Assembly: GCA_022446985.1 (NCBI GenBank) | Contig: JAKVBD010000057.1 | Coordinates: 1-33,185, forward strand | Direction: 5' to 3' | DNA length: 33,185 bases | Source of the DNA: Lentisphaerales bacterium | GTDB taxonomy: Bacteria; Verrucomicrobiota; Lentisphaeria; Lentisphaerales; Lentisphaeraceae | Shown here: positions 15,898-23,413 of the stretch, piece by piece | Layout of the letters: each line of letters begins with the position of its first letter | Position numbering within the stretch: position 1 is the first letter of the stretch | Notes under the pieces: model-generated | What the model was told of the DNA's origin: nothing | What the model saw: only the letters and a program-made list of their open reading frames with translations | The model's database searches: none | Position numbers and translations under genes: made by a program

Positions 15898-16881
15898 TTA
15901 GAGTTTTTCGTCACCCAGCAGTCTATTCTTTACGAGATAATTTTGAACGTAGTCTTCTACATTTCTCTCAAGGCTTTTAAACTTGCCTTTGAAGCCACTT
16001 TTATAGAGACTGTCCATATCCATTTCAGTATAATACTGATAATTAGGTCTCAGTGATTGTGGCATATCTATATACTCAATAGATGGAGTTAAGCCAAGAG
16101 CTCTGAAGACGGCATTTGCGAGGTCATTCCAAGTTCTGGCCTCGCCACTACCGGCATTGAAAAGACCATAGATATCAGGATGGTCTAAAAAGTGAAGGAC
16201 TATGTCGATTACATCTTTGATATAAACAAAGTCGCGCATTTGTTCGCCATGACCGTACTCATCTCTGTATGATTTGAATAACTTAACAGAGCCAGCTTCT
16301 TTGATCTGGTGATAGGCTGTGTTGACAACACTGCGCATAGAACCTTTGTGATTTTCGTTGGGGCCGTAAACATTTGAAAACTTTAGGCCGATCATATCGT
16401 CAAATACATCATTTCTCTTAGCCCAGAGATCAAACATCTGTTTAGAGTAACCATACATATTTAGTGGCCTGAGGTTCTCGATGTTTTCATATCCGTCATA
16501 ATAGCCGGCATCACCATTGCCATAGGTCGCTGCGCTGGAGGCGTAGATGAGTCGGATATGTTTTTCGAGGCAGTATGTCGCTATGGCCTGAGAATATTTG
16601 AAGTTGTTTTCGACAAGGTAGGAGCAGTTTGTTTCAGTTGTCGCAGAACAGGCTCCCATGTGGATTATACAACTGATGTTGTCTGGTAGTGAATCTCTTT
16701 CTATGCACTCAAGAAAACTGCCTTTTTCCATGTACTCAAGGTACCTTAGAGGAGCCAGATTTTTCCACTTTTGACTTTCGCCAAGATGATCCACTATAAG
16801 TATGTTGTCTTTACCTCTTTGGTTTAAAGCCCAGACTATGGAACTGCCTATGAAACCTGCGCCACCAGTGACTACAATCAT
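15898..16881 (-). CDS. hldD: ADP-L-glycero-D-manno-heptose-6-epimerase
   Basis: A 327-residue short-chain dehydrogenase/epimerase that converts ADP-D-glycero-D-manno-heptose into the L,D form used in the LPS inner core, in the cytoplasm. It shows the NAD(P)-binding GGAGFIG loop at 6-12, HMGACSATTE at 74-83, the catalytic YxxxK as Y143-GYS-K147, FSNVYGPNE, and the family-specific EQMRDFVYIKDV and QYYTEMDMDSL segments. These distinguish it from UDP-glucose epimerases. AGAGGG lies 6 bases before the ATG. It is downstream of the ArsC-like gene (12-base gap). No other heptose-pathway gene (hldE, gmhA, gmhB) is in the window. Its presence argues for an LPS-bearing outer membrane. Confidence 0.93.
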   Translation of the reverse strand: MIVVTGGAGFIGSSIVWALNQRGKDNILIVDHLGESQKWKNLAPLRYLEYMEKGSFLECIERDSLPDNISCIIHMGACSATTETNCSYLVENNFKYSQAIATYCLEKHIRLIYASSAATYGNGDAGYYDGYENIENLRPLNMYGYSKQMFDLWAKRNDVFDDMIGLKFSNVYGPNENHKGSMRSVVNTAYHQIKEAGSVKLFKSYRDEYGHGEQMRDFVYIKDVIDIVLHFLDHPDIYGLFNAGSGEARTWNDLANAVFRALGLTPSIEYIDMPQSLRPNYQYYTEMDMDSLYKSGFKGKFKSLERNVEDYVQNYLVKNRLLGDEKL

Positions 16882-16893
16882 ATTTACCCTCTC

Positions 16894-17253
16894 TTAATTA
16901 AAAATTTCATCCCAGATTTCAGCTTTGAAACCTGTCGTTGCCAGATCTGCTTCTTGGTCAATAACAAATGGTCTTTTAATGAGGTTTCCGTTTTCAGTCA
17001 GCATATTTAATATATCGTCAGTGGAAAGCTCTTTCACTTTTTCCTTCATATTTAAAGCGCGGTAGTCCTGGCCTGAAGTGTTTAGGAGCTTCTTGAGTTC
17101 ACCTGTTTTTCCTAAGACAAACTTCAGTTCATCAAGAGAAGGAGGTGTGTCACGGATAGGAATTGCTTCAAAAGAAACTTCTTTAGTATTTAGGTATTTA
17201 AGAGCATTTCGGCAAGTGCCACAACGGTTGTATTCGTATATTTTGAGAGCCAT
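16894..17253 (-). CDS. ArsC/Spx/MgsR family thioredoxin-fold protein
   Basis: A 119-residue protein of the arsenate-reductase-like family. It has a YNRCGTCRNAL start with CGTC at 11-14, the central IRDTPPSLDELK region and the conserved NLIKRPFVI segment containing the family arginine. Relatives include YffB and Spx/MgsR; none of the ars operon partners (arsB, arsR) is nearby, so an arsenate role is not supported. Having both cysteines of the CxxC motif is compatible with a thiol-redox function. AGGA lies 7 bases before the ATG. It is transcribed just ahead of hldD. Confidence 0.88.
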   Translation of the reverse strand: MALKIYEYNRCGTCRNALKYLNTKEVSFEAIPIRDTPPSLDELKFVLGKTGELKKLLNTSGQDYRALNMKEKVKELSTDDILNMLTENGNLIKRPFVIDQEADLATTGFKAEIWDEIFN

Positions 17254-17332
17254 TTGGAGTCCTGATAAATTATCTATTTAAGATATTATCAAACTCTGAT
17301 TTCAGATTGCAAGTTCAGTAGGGCTGAAGCTG

Positions 17333-17926
17333 TTATTTTTCAGCGGCTTTATCTTGTATCTGGCAAAACAGACCACAAAAGAAACAAAGAGAAAAGGACA
17401 ATAGCCACATACTGGCATGAAATGAATTTGGCTTGTCTAAAACTGTTTCTTCAAAAATGTTGAATTGTATGAGTGTCAGGAAGAGTGCCATACTGAAGTA
17501 GATCGCTCCAGTAGCTGAAGTCATGACTTTCAATATAAACTTTTTACTGATGAGTAGCAAAAGTCCACCAATTAGACCGCAGATGATTGGTACCAGCCAG
17601 TGGATCCAGCGCTCTTGAATGTTTAAGTAGGGGAGAATTGCTGGACTTAATGCGACTCCAGCAGCAGAGCCGTAGATAAAAGCAGCTAATTTAAAAGCTT
17701 TGTGAAAAAGCCAGGCTCCAATCGCCGCCATGATCAAAGAGGTGATAATCGCGGGAATTTGCAGTTGAGGGGCAAAGTGCTGAAAGCCGGCCCAGGTTAA
17801 GGAGCCTACGATAATGGCTCCAGCAAGACCTAGTAAAAGTTTAAAAAAGCGATAGCCAAAAAAGCAGAAGATCAGGCTGCTTATCATTATGACAAAGAGC
17901 CCACTGCTGGCGATCACATTATCCAT
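17333..17926 (-). CDS. DUF4203-like multi-pass membrane protein
   Basis: A 197-residue protein made almost wholly of hydrophobic helices (six or seven), with the glycine-rich pattern CFFGYRFFKLLLGLAGAIIVG near the N-terminus that resembles DUF4203 membrane domains. The role is unknown. Its start codon lies inside the 3' end of the CpXC gene (8-base overlap), so the two are translationally coupled and may work together. No signal peptide beyond the first helix and no charged soluble domain were seen. Confidence 0.72.
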   Translation of the reverse strand: MDNVIASSGLFVIMISSLIFCFFGYRFFKLLLGLAGAIIVGSLTWAGFQHFAPQLQIPAIITSLIMAAIGAWLFHKAFKLAAFIYGSAAGVALSPAILPYLNIQERWIHWLVPIICGLIGGLLLLISKKFILKVMTSATGAIYFSMALFLTLIQFNIFEETVLDKPNSFHASMWLLSFSLCFFCGLFCQIQDKAAEK

Positions 17927-18593
17927 TGTGTTGAGTCAAGCGGTCCAATTGAACGTAAAGACCTGAAAAAAGGGTGTCTAACTCTATCGGGCAATCATCT
18001 TGGCCAAGAAGGTTTTCAAGTTGCATGAGTGTGGCAACTGGAGTTTGAGTGTTGTGAAGCAATTCGCCGGTTTTAGTGTCGAGCACATTAAATTCAATTA
18101 TCTCATGATCAGATCGGCTGAAATCGTAAAGCAGTAAATGAGCTTGCGGATTCAGCTCGCTTTCTTTAGAGAAAATGTGGAACTTGAGGTACTCGATCAG
18201 TTTGTCGTCAAGGTCGGCAAGATGAAGAGCTATTTTCTCGATGAAATCATTGCGGTTGAGAGTCAGTCGGCACTCAGGTCTTTCATGGATATCTATGCCT
18301 TCAAGTGAGGCATCCAGAGCCATTAGCATTTGTTCTTGTGCTTTTTTCCAGCCTAATTCAGCGATGCCTTGATTATAGTAAATAAAGTAATCTTGATTAT
18401 CGCTTTTGAAAACGAGCGGTGTTTCGAAGATAAAGTCAGCAGAACACTGGTCGCATATACAGTTATTTAATGAGCCATTGAATAGTTCTTCCAGGGCTAA
18501 GTCCTGGCTTCTGATTGTGGTGATAATCTGGGTATTTATGTCAAAGCCACAATTAGGGCATTCTATGCTGGTCGTATTATCCTGTTCTTCCAT
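17919..18593 (-). CDS. CpXC domain protein
   Basis: A 224-residue soluble protein with an N-terminal zinc-binding module: CPNC at 12-15 and CICDQC near 45-50, followed by the aromatic stretch of the CpXC domain. The remainder is an acidic helical region rich in Leu and Asp with no motif that I know. CpXC proteins are of unknown function. It overlaps the downstream DUF4203-like membrane gene, suggesting a soluble partner for that protein. Confidence 0.72.
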   Translation of the reverse strand: MEEQDNTTSIECPNCGFDINTQIITTIRSQDLALEELFNGSLNNCICDQCSADFIFETPLVFKSDNQDYFIYYNQGIAELGWKKAQEQMLMALDASLEGIDIHERPECRLTLNRNDFIEKIALHLADLDDKLIEYLKFHIFSKESELNPQAHLLLYDFSRSDHEIIEFNVLDTKTGELLHNTQTPVATLMQLENLLGQDDCPIELDTLFSGLYVQLDRLTQHNG

Positions 18594-18657
18594 GTAAAGT
18601 CCGTCAATTATTTAGGCGCTAATAAACTTCATCATTCATTTCAGTCAAGATGGAATA

Positions 18658-19071
18658 TTAAGAGAGAAAGCGATCGTTGAATTCTTTTGAGGGCAGAGCG
18701 CATGAGTTTTTGATTATTTTTTGCCGGTGTCTGGCGATAAAATCGTAAATGGGGTCGAGTATGAATGCCGGTATAATAAGGAAGATGCTGAAAAGTTTCC
18801 ATAAGCCAGATAGTTTTGTGCACACTCTTAAAGCGGCTCTGGATTTGAAATGTATTCCTTCTTGATTGAAGAGGATGAGGCTGTCTGGGAGTTCTCCACT
18901 GGTATGCTCTTTGATCAGTTGTTGGCCTATATCGCTTTTAAGAGAAGCAAATTTGAAGTGCCCAGGTTTATCGCGTTTCAAAATGAAGTGTACTGAGTGA
19001 CTGCAAAAGAGGCAGTCACCATCGTAAAGTAGAATACTGTGTTTCGTAAGGTCGATGCCTGGGATGAGCAT
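18658..19071 (-). CDS. DCC-family (DUF393) thiol-disulfide oxidoreductase-like protein
   Basis: A 137-residue protein with the DCC signature YDGDCLFCSHSV near residues 16-27, giving the DxxCxxC motif that names the family, followed by the usual FASLKSDIGQQL and LPDSLILF segments and a hydrophobic C-terminal stretch (FLIIPAFILDPIYDFIARHR). The family is predicted to be thioredoxin-like, but its reaction is not well established. It follows dnaG with a 5-base gap, so it is probably in the same transcript. Length is typical. Confidence 0.87.
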   Translation of the reverse strand: MLIPGIDLTKHSILLYDGDCLFCSHSVHFILKRDKPGHFKFASLKSDIGQQLIKEHTSGELPDSLILFNQEGIHFKSRAALRVCTKLSGLWKLFSIFLIIPAFILDPIYDFIARHRQKIIKNSCALPSKEFNDRFLS

Positions 19072-19076
19072 TTGTC

Positions 19077-20870
19077 TTACTTCATTTCTCTAAGTTTATT
19101 CATAATTTGCTGAAATTCAGTTTTGAGCTCAGCTGCATTTTGATTTGGGTCTTTGAGCAGTCGCAAGATTTGATCTCGGCGATTTGTTAGTGGTGTTTTG
19201 AGGATGAGAGTCAGGCACTCTTTATAGGCTTTTTCCAAATCTTCGCGCAACATGTCTGAGTTGTACTCTGGTTGAACCATAATTTTGGCGATGTCTTTGT
19301 TTGCTGGAGCAAACTGATTTTGCAGAACATCTTTACAGGAGTACCAGTCTCCAGCCATAGTCAGGTCGAGTAACTCTGAGAGGCAGTGTCCAATTTGAGA
19401 CTGAGATATATACTCTGTAGGAAGCTCTTCTGTCAGTTTGTAGGCAAGATCTTCGTAACTTGAAAGTAATTCAATAAGAGTCAGCTCAGCTTTTAATGAA
19501 AGAGTCAGTTCCTGAATGAACGGTATAGGTGCCGGAGCCGGTTGTTCCTGTGCAGGTCCTCTGGCAAAAGAACGCCGATAGAATTTTTTAAGTTCTCTAA
19601 AAATACTATCAGCAGGAATTTGTAGACGCTCGGCCACTTGTTGGCAGTAGTCACTTCTCTTGATGGTATCTGGAATTCTGGATATGTGCTCGATTGTACT
19701 GTGAGCTATTTTTGATTTTCCATCTGGAGAATAGATATCGAATTTTGTACTTAGGTGATCAATTAAGACTTCAAATGAATCACGCGCAGAACTCAGGCAG
19801 TTATTGAGAGCCTCGGCTCCTGAGGAAAGGTACAAACTATCTGGATCCTCGCCATTTCCCCAGTTGAGTATTTGCGTAGTCACTCCTACCGGGAGTAGAT
19901 ACTGCAGGCACTTAAAAGCAGCTTCTTTACCGGCATTGTCTGAATCATAGGCAATAACGACTTTTTCAGAGTAGCGTTTAAGTTTCCTGGCGTGGTCTTC
20001 TGTAAATGCTGTGCCTTGTGACGAAACTGCATTTTTGAGCCCGGCCCGGTGGCAGGCAATGACATCCAGCTGACCTTCACAAAGAATAGCAGTTTTCTTG
20101 TCGCGCATATTAGCTTTTGCCATTGGTAGGCCATAGAGAACCGAGCTCTTGTGAAAAATAGGCGTTTCTGGACTATTGACGTACTTGGCACCTTTGGCAT
20201 CTTTTTCGAGGACACGACCACTAAAAGCGATGACTTTCCCTTCGTCATTCCAGATTGAGAACATAACACGGTGCCGGAAGCGGTCGTAGTGCGATTTTTT
20301 TTCCTCGTTGTGGATAATCAGTCCCGATTTGACGAGTAGCGGAAGGTCGTAGTTTTTACTCTTTGCCCAGTTGATGAATGCATCCCAGGAGTCTGGGGCA
20401 TAACCAATTTGGAAAGTGGCTATGTCGCTGTCGGTAATACCGCGTTTCTTCATGTATTCTCTTATGGACAATGCTTCGGTTTTTTTAAGGTTTTGGCTAA
20501 ACCACTCTGCAGCGTCTTTGTGCAGCTCATATAAACGGGCTTTTTCAGATTGGGCTTCTGGAGAGTAGTTTTTGCTTTCCTGAATAACTACGCCATAGCG
20601 GTCTGCGAGCATTTTTACGGCATCTACGAAGTCGACGTTTTCACTTTCTTTAACAAAATTTATGACATCGCCACTGGCTCCACAACCAAAGCAGTGGTAG
20701 TACTGATTGTCGGGATTTACATTGAATGAGGGCGTTTTCTCGTTGTGAAAAGGGCAAAGACCAAGATAATTCCGGCCGGCTTTTTTGAGTTGTGTTACAT
20801 TGCCAATGACTTCAAGTATTTCAGCTCGGTCTTTGACTTGTTGGATTACAGAGTCGTCTATTCCTGCCAT
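19077..20870 (-). CDS. dnaG: DNA primase
   Basis: A 597-residue primase that makes RNA primers at the replication fork. The N-terminal zinc-binding domain has C39-PF-H42 and C60-FG-C63 around TPSFNV and YYHCFGCG. The catalytic core includes a TOPRIM domain with CEGQLDVIACHRAG (about 264-277) and VIAYDSDNAGKEA (about 306-318), containing the metal-binding acidic residues. The C-terminal helical part (about 440-597) is where the helicase-interaction domain sits. Length is typical. The ATG lies one base after the stop of the upstream TPR lipoprotein gene, so translation is probably coupled. It is not next to rpoD or rpsU, unlike the classic macromolecular-synthesis operon. Confidence 0.96.
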   Translation of the reverse strand: MAGIDDSVIQQVKDRAEILEVIGNVTQLKKAGRNYLGLCPFHNEKTPSFNVNPDNQYYHCFGCGASGDVINFVKESENVDFVDAVKMLADRYGVVIQESKNYSPEAQSEKARLYELHKDAAEWFSQNLKKTEALSIREYMKKRGITDSDIATFQIGYAPDSWDAFINWAKSKNYDLPLLVKSGLIIHNEEKKSHYDRFRHRVMFSIWNDEGKVIAFSGRVLEKDAKGAKYVNSPETPIFHKSSVLYGLPMAKANMRDKKTAILCEGQLDVIACHRAGLKNAVSSQGTAFTEDHARKLKRYSEKVVIAYDSDNAGKEAAFKCLQYLLPVGVTTQILNWGNGEDPDSLYLSSGAEALNNCLSSARDSFEVLIDHLSTKFDIYSPDGKSKIAHSTIEHISRIPDTIKRSDYCQQVAERLQIPADSIFRELKKFYRRSFARGPAQEQPAPAPIPFIQELTLSLKAELTLIELLSSYEDLAYKLTEELPTEYISQSQIGHCLSELLDLTMAGDWYSCKDVLQNQFAPANKDIAKIMVQPEYNSDMLREDLEKAYKECLTLILKTPLTNRRDQILRLLKDPNQNAAELKTEFQQIMNKLREMK

Positions 20871-20871
20871 A

Positions 20872-21663
20872 CTAGATTTCGGGTTTCAGAACAGTCATAC
20901 GGCGTTTTACTTTGTCCTGTTGAGTATTGTCAGGAGGAAGTAATTTTACGGCTTCAAGGTAAAGCTCGTAGAGTCCGTATGCTCTTGATTTATTTTTGAA
21001 GAATACATCGTTGGCAACAGCGAGATTGAGTAAAGTTGTGGGGTCTTTGTCATCGATGCTCCTGGCTGACATAAGCTTTTGGTTAACTTGACTTTTTTGT
21101 TTGGCGTCTTGTGAGTCAAAAGTTGGATTATTTACCTGAATTAAGGCAGAGAGATTGTAGTACTGCATAGACTTTTCAAGTTCATCAAAACGCTGGGCCA
21201 GTTTGAAGTACCTGTTTTTCATAGAGTAGCGGCGAATGGAATCGTAACTTTTGTATTCAGCATTTATCAAAAGAGAAACGGTATAGATATTGTTAGGCTC
21301 AATCAACATACTTTGTTCAAGAAAGGCAATTGCAGTTTCGTATTCTTTGGCTTCGAGACAGGCTCTGCCAAGTAGAGTTAGAGATTGACTATCATTTGAG
21401 TCTTTGTAGAGTTCTTCGGCCTGTTTAATTATAGCTAAAAAATCTTTTTTGTTTTCATTGTTTGCTTTTGCAAGTGCAGCAAGAACTAAGATTTTGGGTG
21501 TTTTTTCTGCAGCAGGAAGACAGGGCGTTATGGCTTTGTCAGCTTCTGCAAGGTTCCCCTCTTTAATGAGCGATACGGTTTTTTCGATTGAAGCCTTCAG
21601 GTCAATTTTAGTACAGCCGGTCAGTAGAAGTACTATGGCGAAGGAAGCGAAAAGAAATCTCAT
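20872..21663 (-). CDS. TPR-containing lipoprotein
   Basis: A 263-residue lipoprotein: the leader ends LLLTGC with Cys17 as the lipidation site. The mature part is helical, with tetratricopeptide-like repeats, the clearest being LGRACLEAKEYETAIAFLEQ followed by LIEPNN. The function is unknown; such proteins often scaffold envelope complexes. It is the first gene of the minus-strand run and directly precedes dnaG, an unusual partner, separated by one base. The upstream 221-base region is shared with the divergent coiled-coil gene. Confidence 0.82.
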   Translation of the reverse strand: MRFLFASFAIVLLLTGCTKIDLKASIEKTVSLIKEGNLAEADKAITPCLPAAEKTPKILVLAALAKANNENKKDFLAIIKQAEELYKDSNDSQSLTLLGRACLEAKEYETAIAFLEQSMLIEPNNIYTVSLLINAEYKSYDSIRRYSMKNRYFKLAQRFDELEKSMQYYNLSALIQVNNPTFDSQDAKQKSQVNQKLMSARSIDDKDPTTLLNLAVANDVFFKNKSRAYGLYELYLEAVKLLPPDNTQQDKVKRRMTVLKPEI

Positions 21664-21812
21664 AAAAAATCATATCCATTATTTGAGCAAAGACAGAAAA
21701 CTATAGTAAAGATATTTAATCTCTAAAATAAAAAGTTACCAGTGTCAACTAGAGAAAATTTTATTGAAGCTTTTAAGTTTAAAGTATGCCACAAGAACAC
21801 TGGGCTTTAAGC

Positions 21813-21840
21813 TTGTTTATGTTTTACATCAATCTATAAT
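21813..21840 (+). promoter_or_regulatory. Candidate sigma-70 promoter for the coiled-coil/truA operon
   Basis: A perfect -10 hexamer TATAAT at 21835-21840 lies 16 bases after TTGTTT at 21813-21818, which matches the first three bases of the -35 consensus. It sits 45 bases before the ATG at 21885, and an AGGGA Shine-Dalgarno lies in between. Confidence 0.5.
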
Positions 21841-21884
21841 AATTTTCTAGATTTAATCCTAAAAACCTAAATAAAGGGACTGCT

Positions 21885-22598
21885 ATGGAGGATCTCCAGA
21901 ACTGGCTCGAAGATTTACTAGAGTTGCAATCAACTGATAGTCGTTTGGACAGAATGAAAGAACAGATTTCTTCTGCACCTAAACAGAAAAAAGAAGCCCA
22001 GGATAATCTTGATGCTCAGCAGGCTGCTGCAGTTGAAGCAAAAGATGAAGTTCGCAAAGTGGAACTAAAGATAAAAGAATTAGCCACCGATGTAGAGAAA
22101 CTCGAAGCACAAAGACAAAAGGTTTTAGAGCAGAGTACTTCTGTAAAGGATAATAATACTTACCGTGCGATGGTTGATGAAGCAGAATCCCTTAAAGATA
22201 AGATTTCAGATAAGGAAGATGAAGAGTTGCTTCTTATGGAAGAACTCGACGGGGTTAAAGAAGTCTTTAAAAGTAAGCAAGCTCTCCTTAAAGAAGCGGT
22301 TAACCGCGTAGAGCAAATGATGGGTGATCTCGATACAAGAGTTTCAAACTGTGAGAAACAGGTTGGTATTCTTGAAGAAAAGCGCAAAGAACAAGCGGAG
22401 AAAATCGATCCTGAATTGTTGACTAAGTATACGCGCCTTAAATCAAGTCATGGTGGGCGTAAAGTCGCTCTGGTTGAGTTAAATGGTGATAAGTGCGGTT
22501 ACTGTCATCTTAAGCTGACTGCCCAGGAGATTAATTTAGCGAGTAAGCGTGTTGTCATGACGACTTGTGCAAATTGTGGGTCTTTGATTTACAAATAA
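21885..22598 (+). CDS. Coiled-coil protein with C4 zinc ribbon (PF02591-type)
   Basis: A 237-residue soluble protein. About 170 residues form a long coiled-coil hairpin rich in Glu, Lys and Gln, and the C-terminus is a C4 zinc ribbon with CGYCH near 202-206 and CANCG near 228-232. This matches the conserved zinc-ribbon/coiled-coil family widely spread in bacteria, thought to bind nucleic acid or act in RNA- or ribosome-related processes, without firm assignment. Its stop overlaps the truA start (TAATG, one shared base), so it is translationally coupled to a tRNA-modification gene, in keeping with an RNA-related job. Confidence 0.87.
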   Translation: MEDLQNWLEDLLELQSTDSRLDRMKEQISSAPKQKKEAQDNLDAQQAAAVEAKDEVRKVELKIKELATDVEKLEAQRQKVLEQSTSVKDNNTYRAMVDEAESLKDKISDKEDEELLLMEELDGVKEVFKSKQALLKEAVNRVEQMMGDLDTRVSNCEKQVGILEEKRKEQAEKIDPELLTKYTRLKSSHGGRKVALVELNGDKCGYCHLKLTAQEINLASKRVVMTTCANCGSLIYK

Positions 22599-23413
22599 TG
22601 TTGAGACGCTGGAAGGTTACCGTTCAGTATGACGGTACGGAATACTTTGGCTGGCAATGGCAGCCAGATCAACCCTCTGTACAAGAAGCTATTCAAGATA
22701 CTCTGAGCAGTATTTATACTGAGCAGTGTATCATCGATGGTAGTGGAAGAACAGATGCCGGGGTTCATGCACTCGGGCAGGTTTTTTCATTTCAAGAGCC
22801 TCGTGAAATTAAATTAGATGAGGCCACTTTCAAAAAGGCTATGAATGCTTTATTGCCACAAGCTATACGAGTTTTTAAGGCTGAGATAGTAGATGAAGGC
22901 TTTCATGCAAGATTTTCTGCTTTTGGCAAAACCTATGTCTACCTCATTGATCAGTCAGATAGGATTAATCCTTTTTTGAGAAACTTTTCCTGGAACCGCC
23001 GTCATGATTTCGATATGGATCTAACACGTAGAGTTCTAGAGCTATTCGAAGGTGAACACGATTTTTCTGCATTTACAGTAAATGTACATATGCTCAAAGG
23101 GACTGCTGTACGCAAAGTTTTTAAGGCGGATATAGAAGAGTGGCAGGGGTACTATGTGTTAAGTTTTACAGGAAGTGGCTTTCTCTATAAGATGGTAAGG
23201 TCTTTGGTCGGTCAGGTGGTGGAGTGTGCTGCGGGGCTGAAGACTTATGAAAAAGCCGTTGAACTGCTTAAGACCGGTAGAAGGGTAAAGGCGGCCCAGG
23301 TTGCTCCGGCGAAAGGTTTGTTTTTAGGAAAAGTTTACTATTCGGAAGAAGAATTGCGCGAAGGTTTAAGTACCCCCGCGCTAAATTTATTTGGAGAGAG
23401 ATTCTTTAATTAG
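22598..23413 (+). CDS. truA: tRNA pseudouridine(38-40) synthase TruA
   Basis: A 271-residue enzyme that converts uridines 38-40 of the tRNA anticodon arm to pseudouridine. The catalytic motif is GSGRTDAGVHALGQ, with Asp53 as the nucleophile. The N-terminal YDGTEYFGWQWQ, the central FHARFSAFGKTYVY and the C-terminal GSGFLYKMVRSLVG blocks are all present, and the length is normal. The ATG at 22598 is chosen because it overlaps the upstream stop and begins right at the conserved domain; a TTG at 22565 would lie inside the upstream gene. The 3' end overlaps the convergent repeat-protein gene by 8 bases. Confidence 0.96.
   Translation: MLRRWKVTVQYDGTEYFGWQWQPDQPSVQEAIQDTLSSIYTEQCIIDGSGRTDAGVHALGQVFSFQEPREIKLDEATFKKAMNALLPQAIRVFKAEIVDEGFHARFSAFGKTYVYLIDQSDRINPFLRNFSWNRRHDFDMDLTRRVLELFEGEHDFSAFTVNVHMLKGTAVRKVFKADIEEWQGYYVLSFTGSGFLYKMVRSLVGQVVECAAGLKTYEKAVELLKTGRRVKAAQVAPAKGLFLGKVYYSEEELREGLSTPALNLFGERFFN

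Noticed and set aside
15670..16056. 128-codon plus-strand frame opposite the FN3K/hldD junction
   Set aside because: It spans parts of two well-supported genes on the other strand, has no ribosome site and gives no recognisable product.
16894..17253. Arsenate resistance gene arsC
   Set aside because: No arsR, arsB or acr3 is nearby, and the family includes redox and regulatory members, so only the family name is justified.
17254..17332. Possible small gene or RNA in the gap between the ArsC-like and DUF4203-like genes
   Set aside because: No start with ribosome site, no coding pattern and no stable hairpin were seen; it looks like ordinary spacer.
19886..20269. 127-codon frame overlapping dnaG on the same strand
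   Set aside because: It lies in another frame within the TOPRIM-containing region of dnaG, which is intact and highly conserved.
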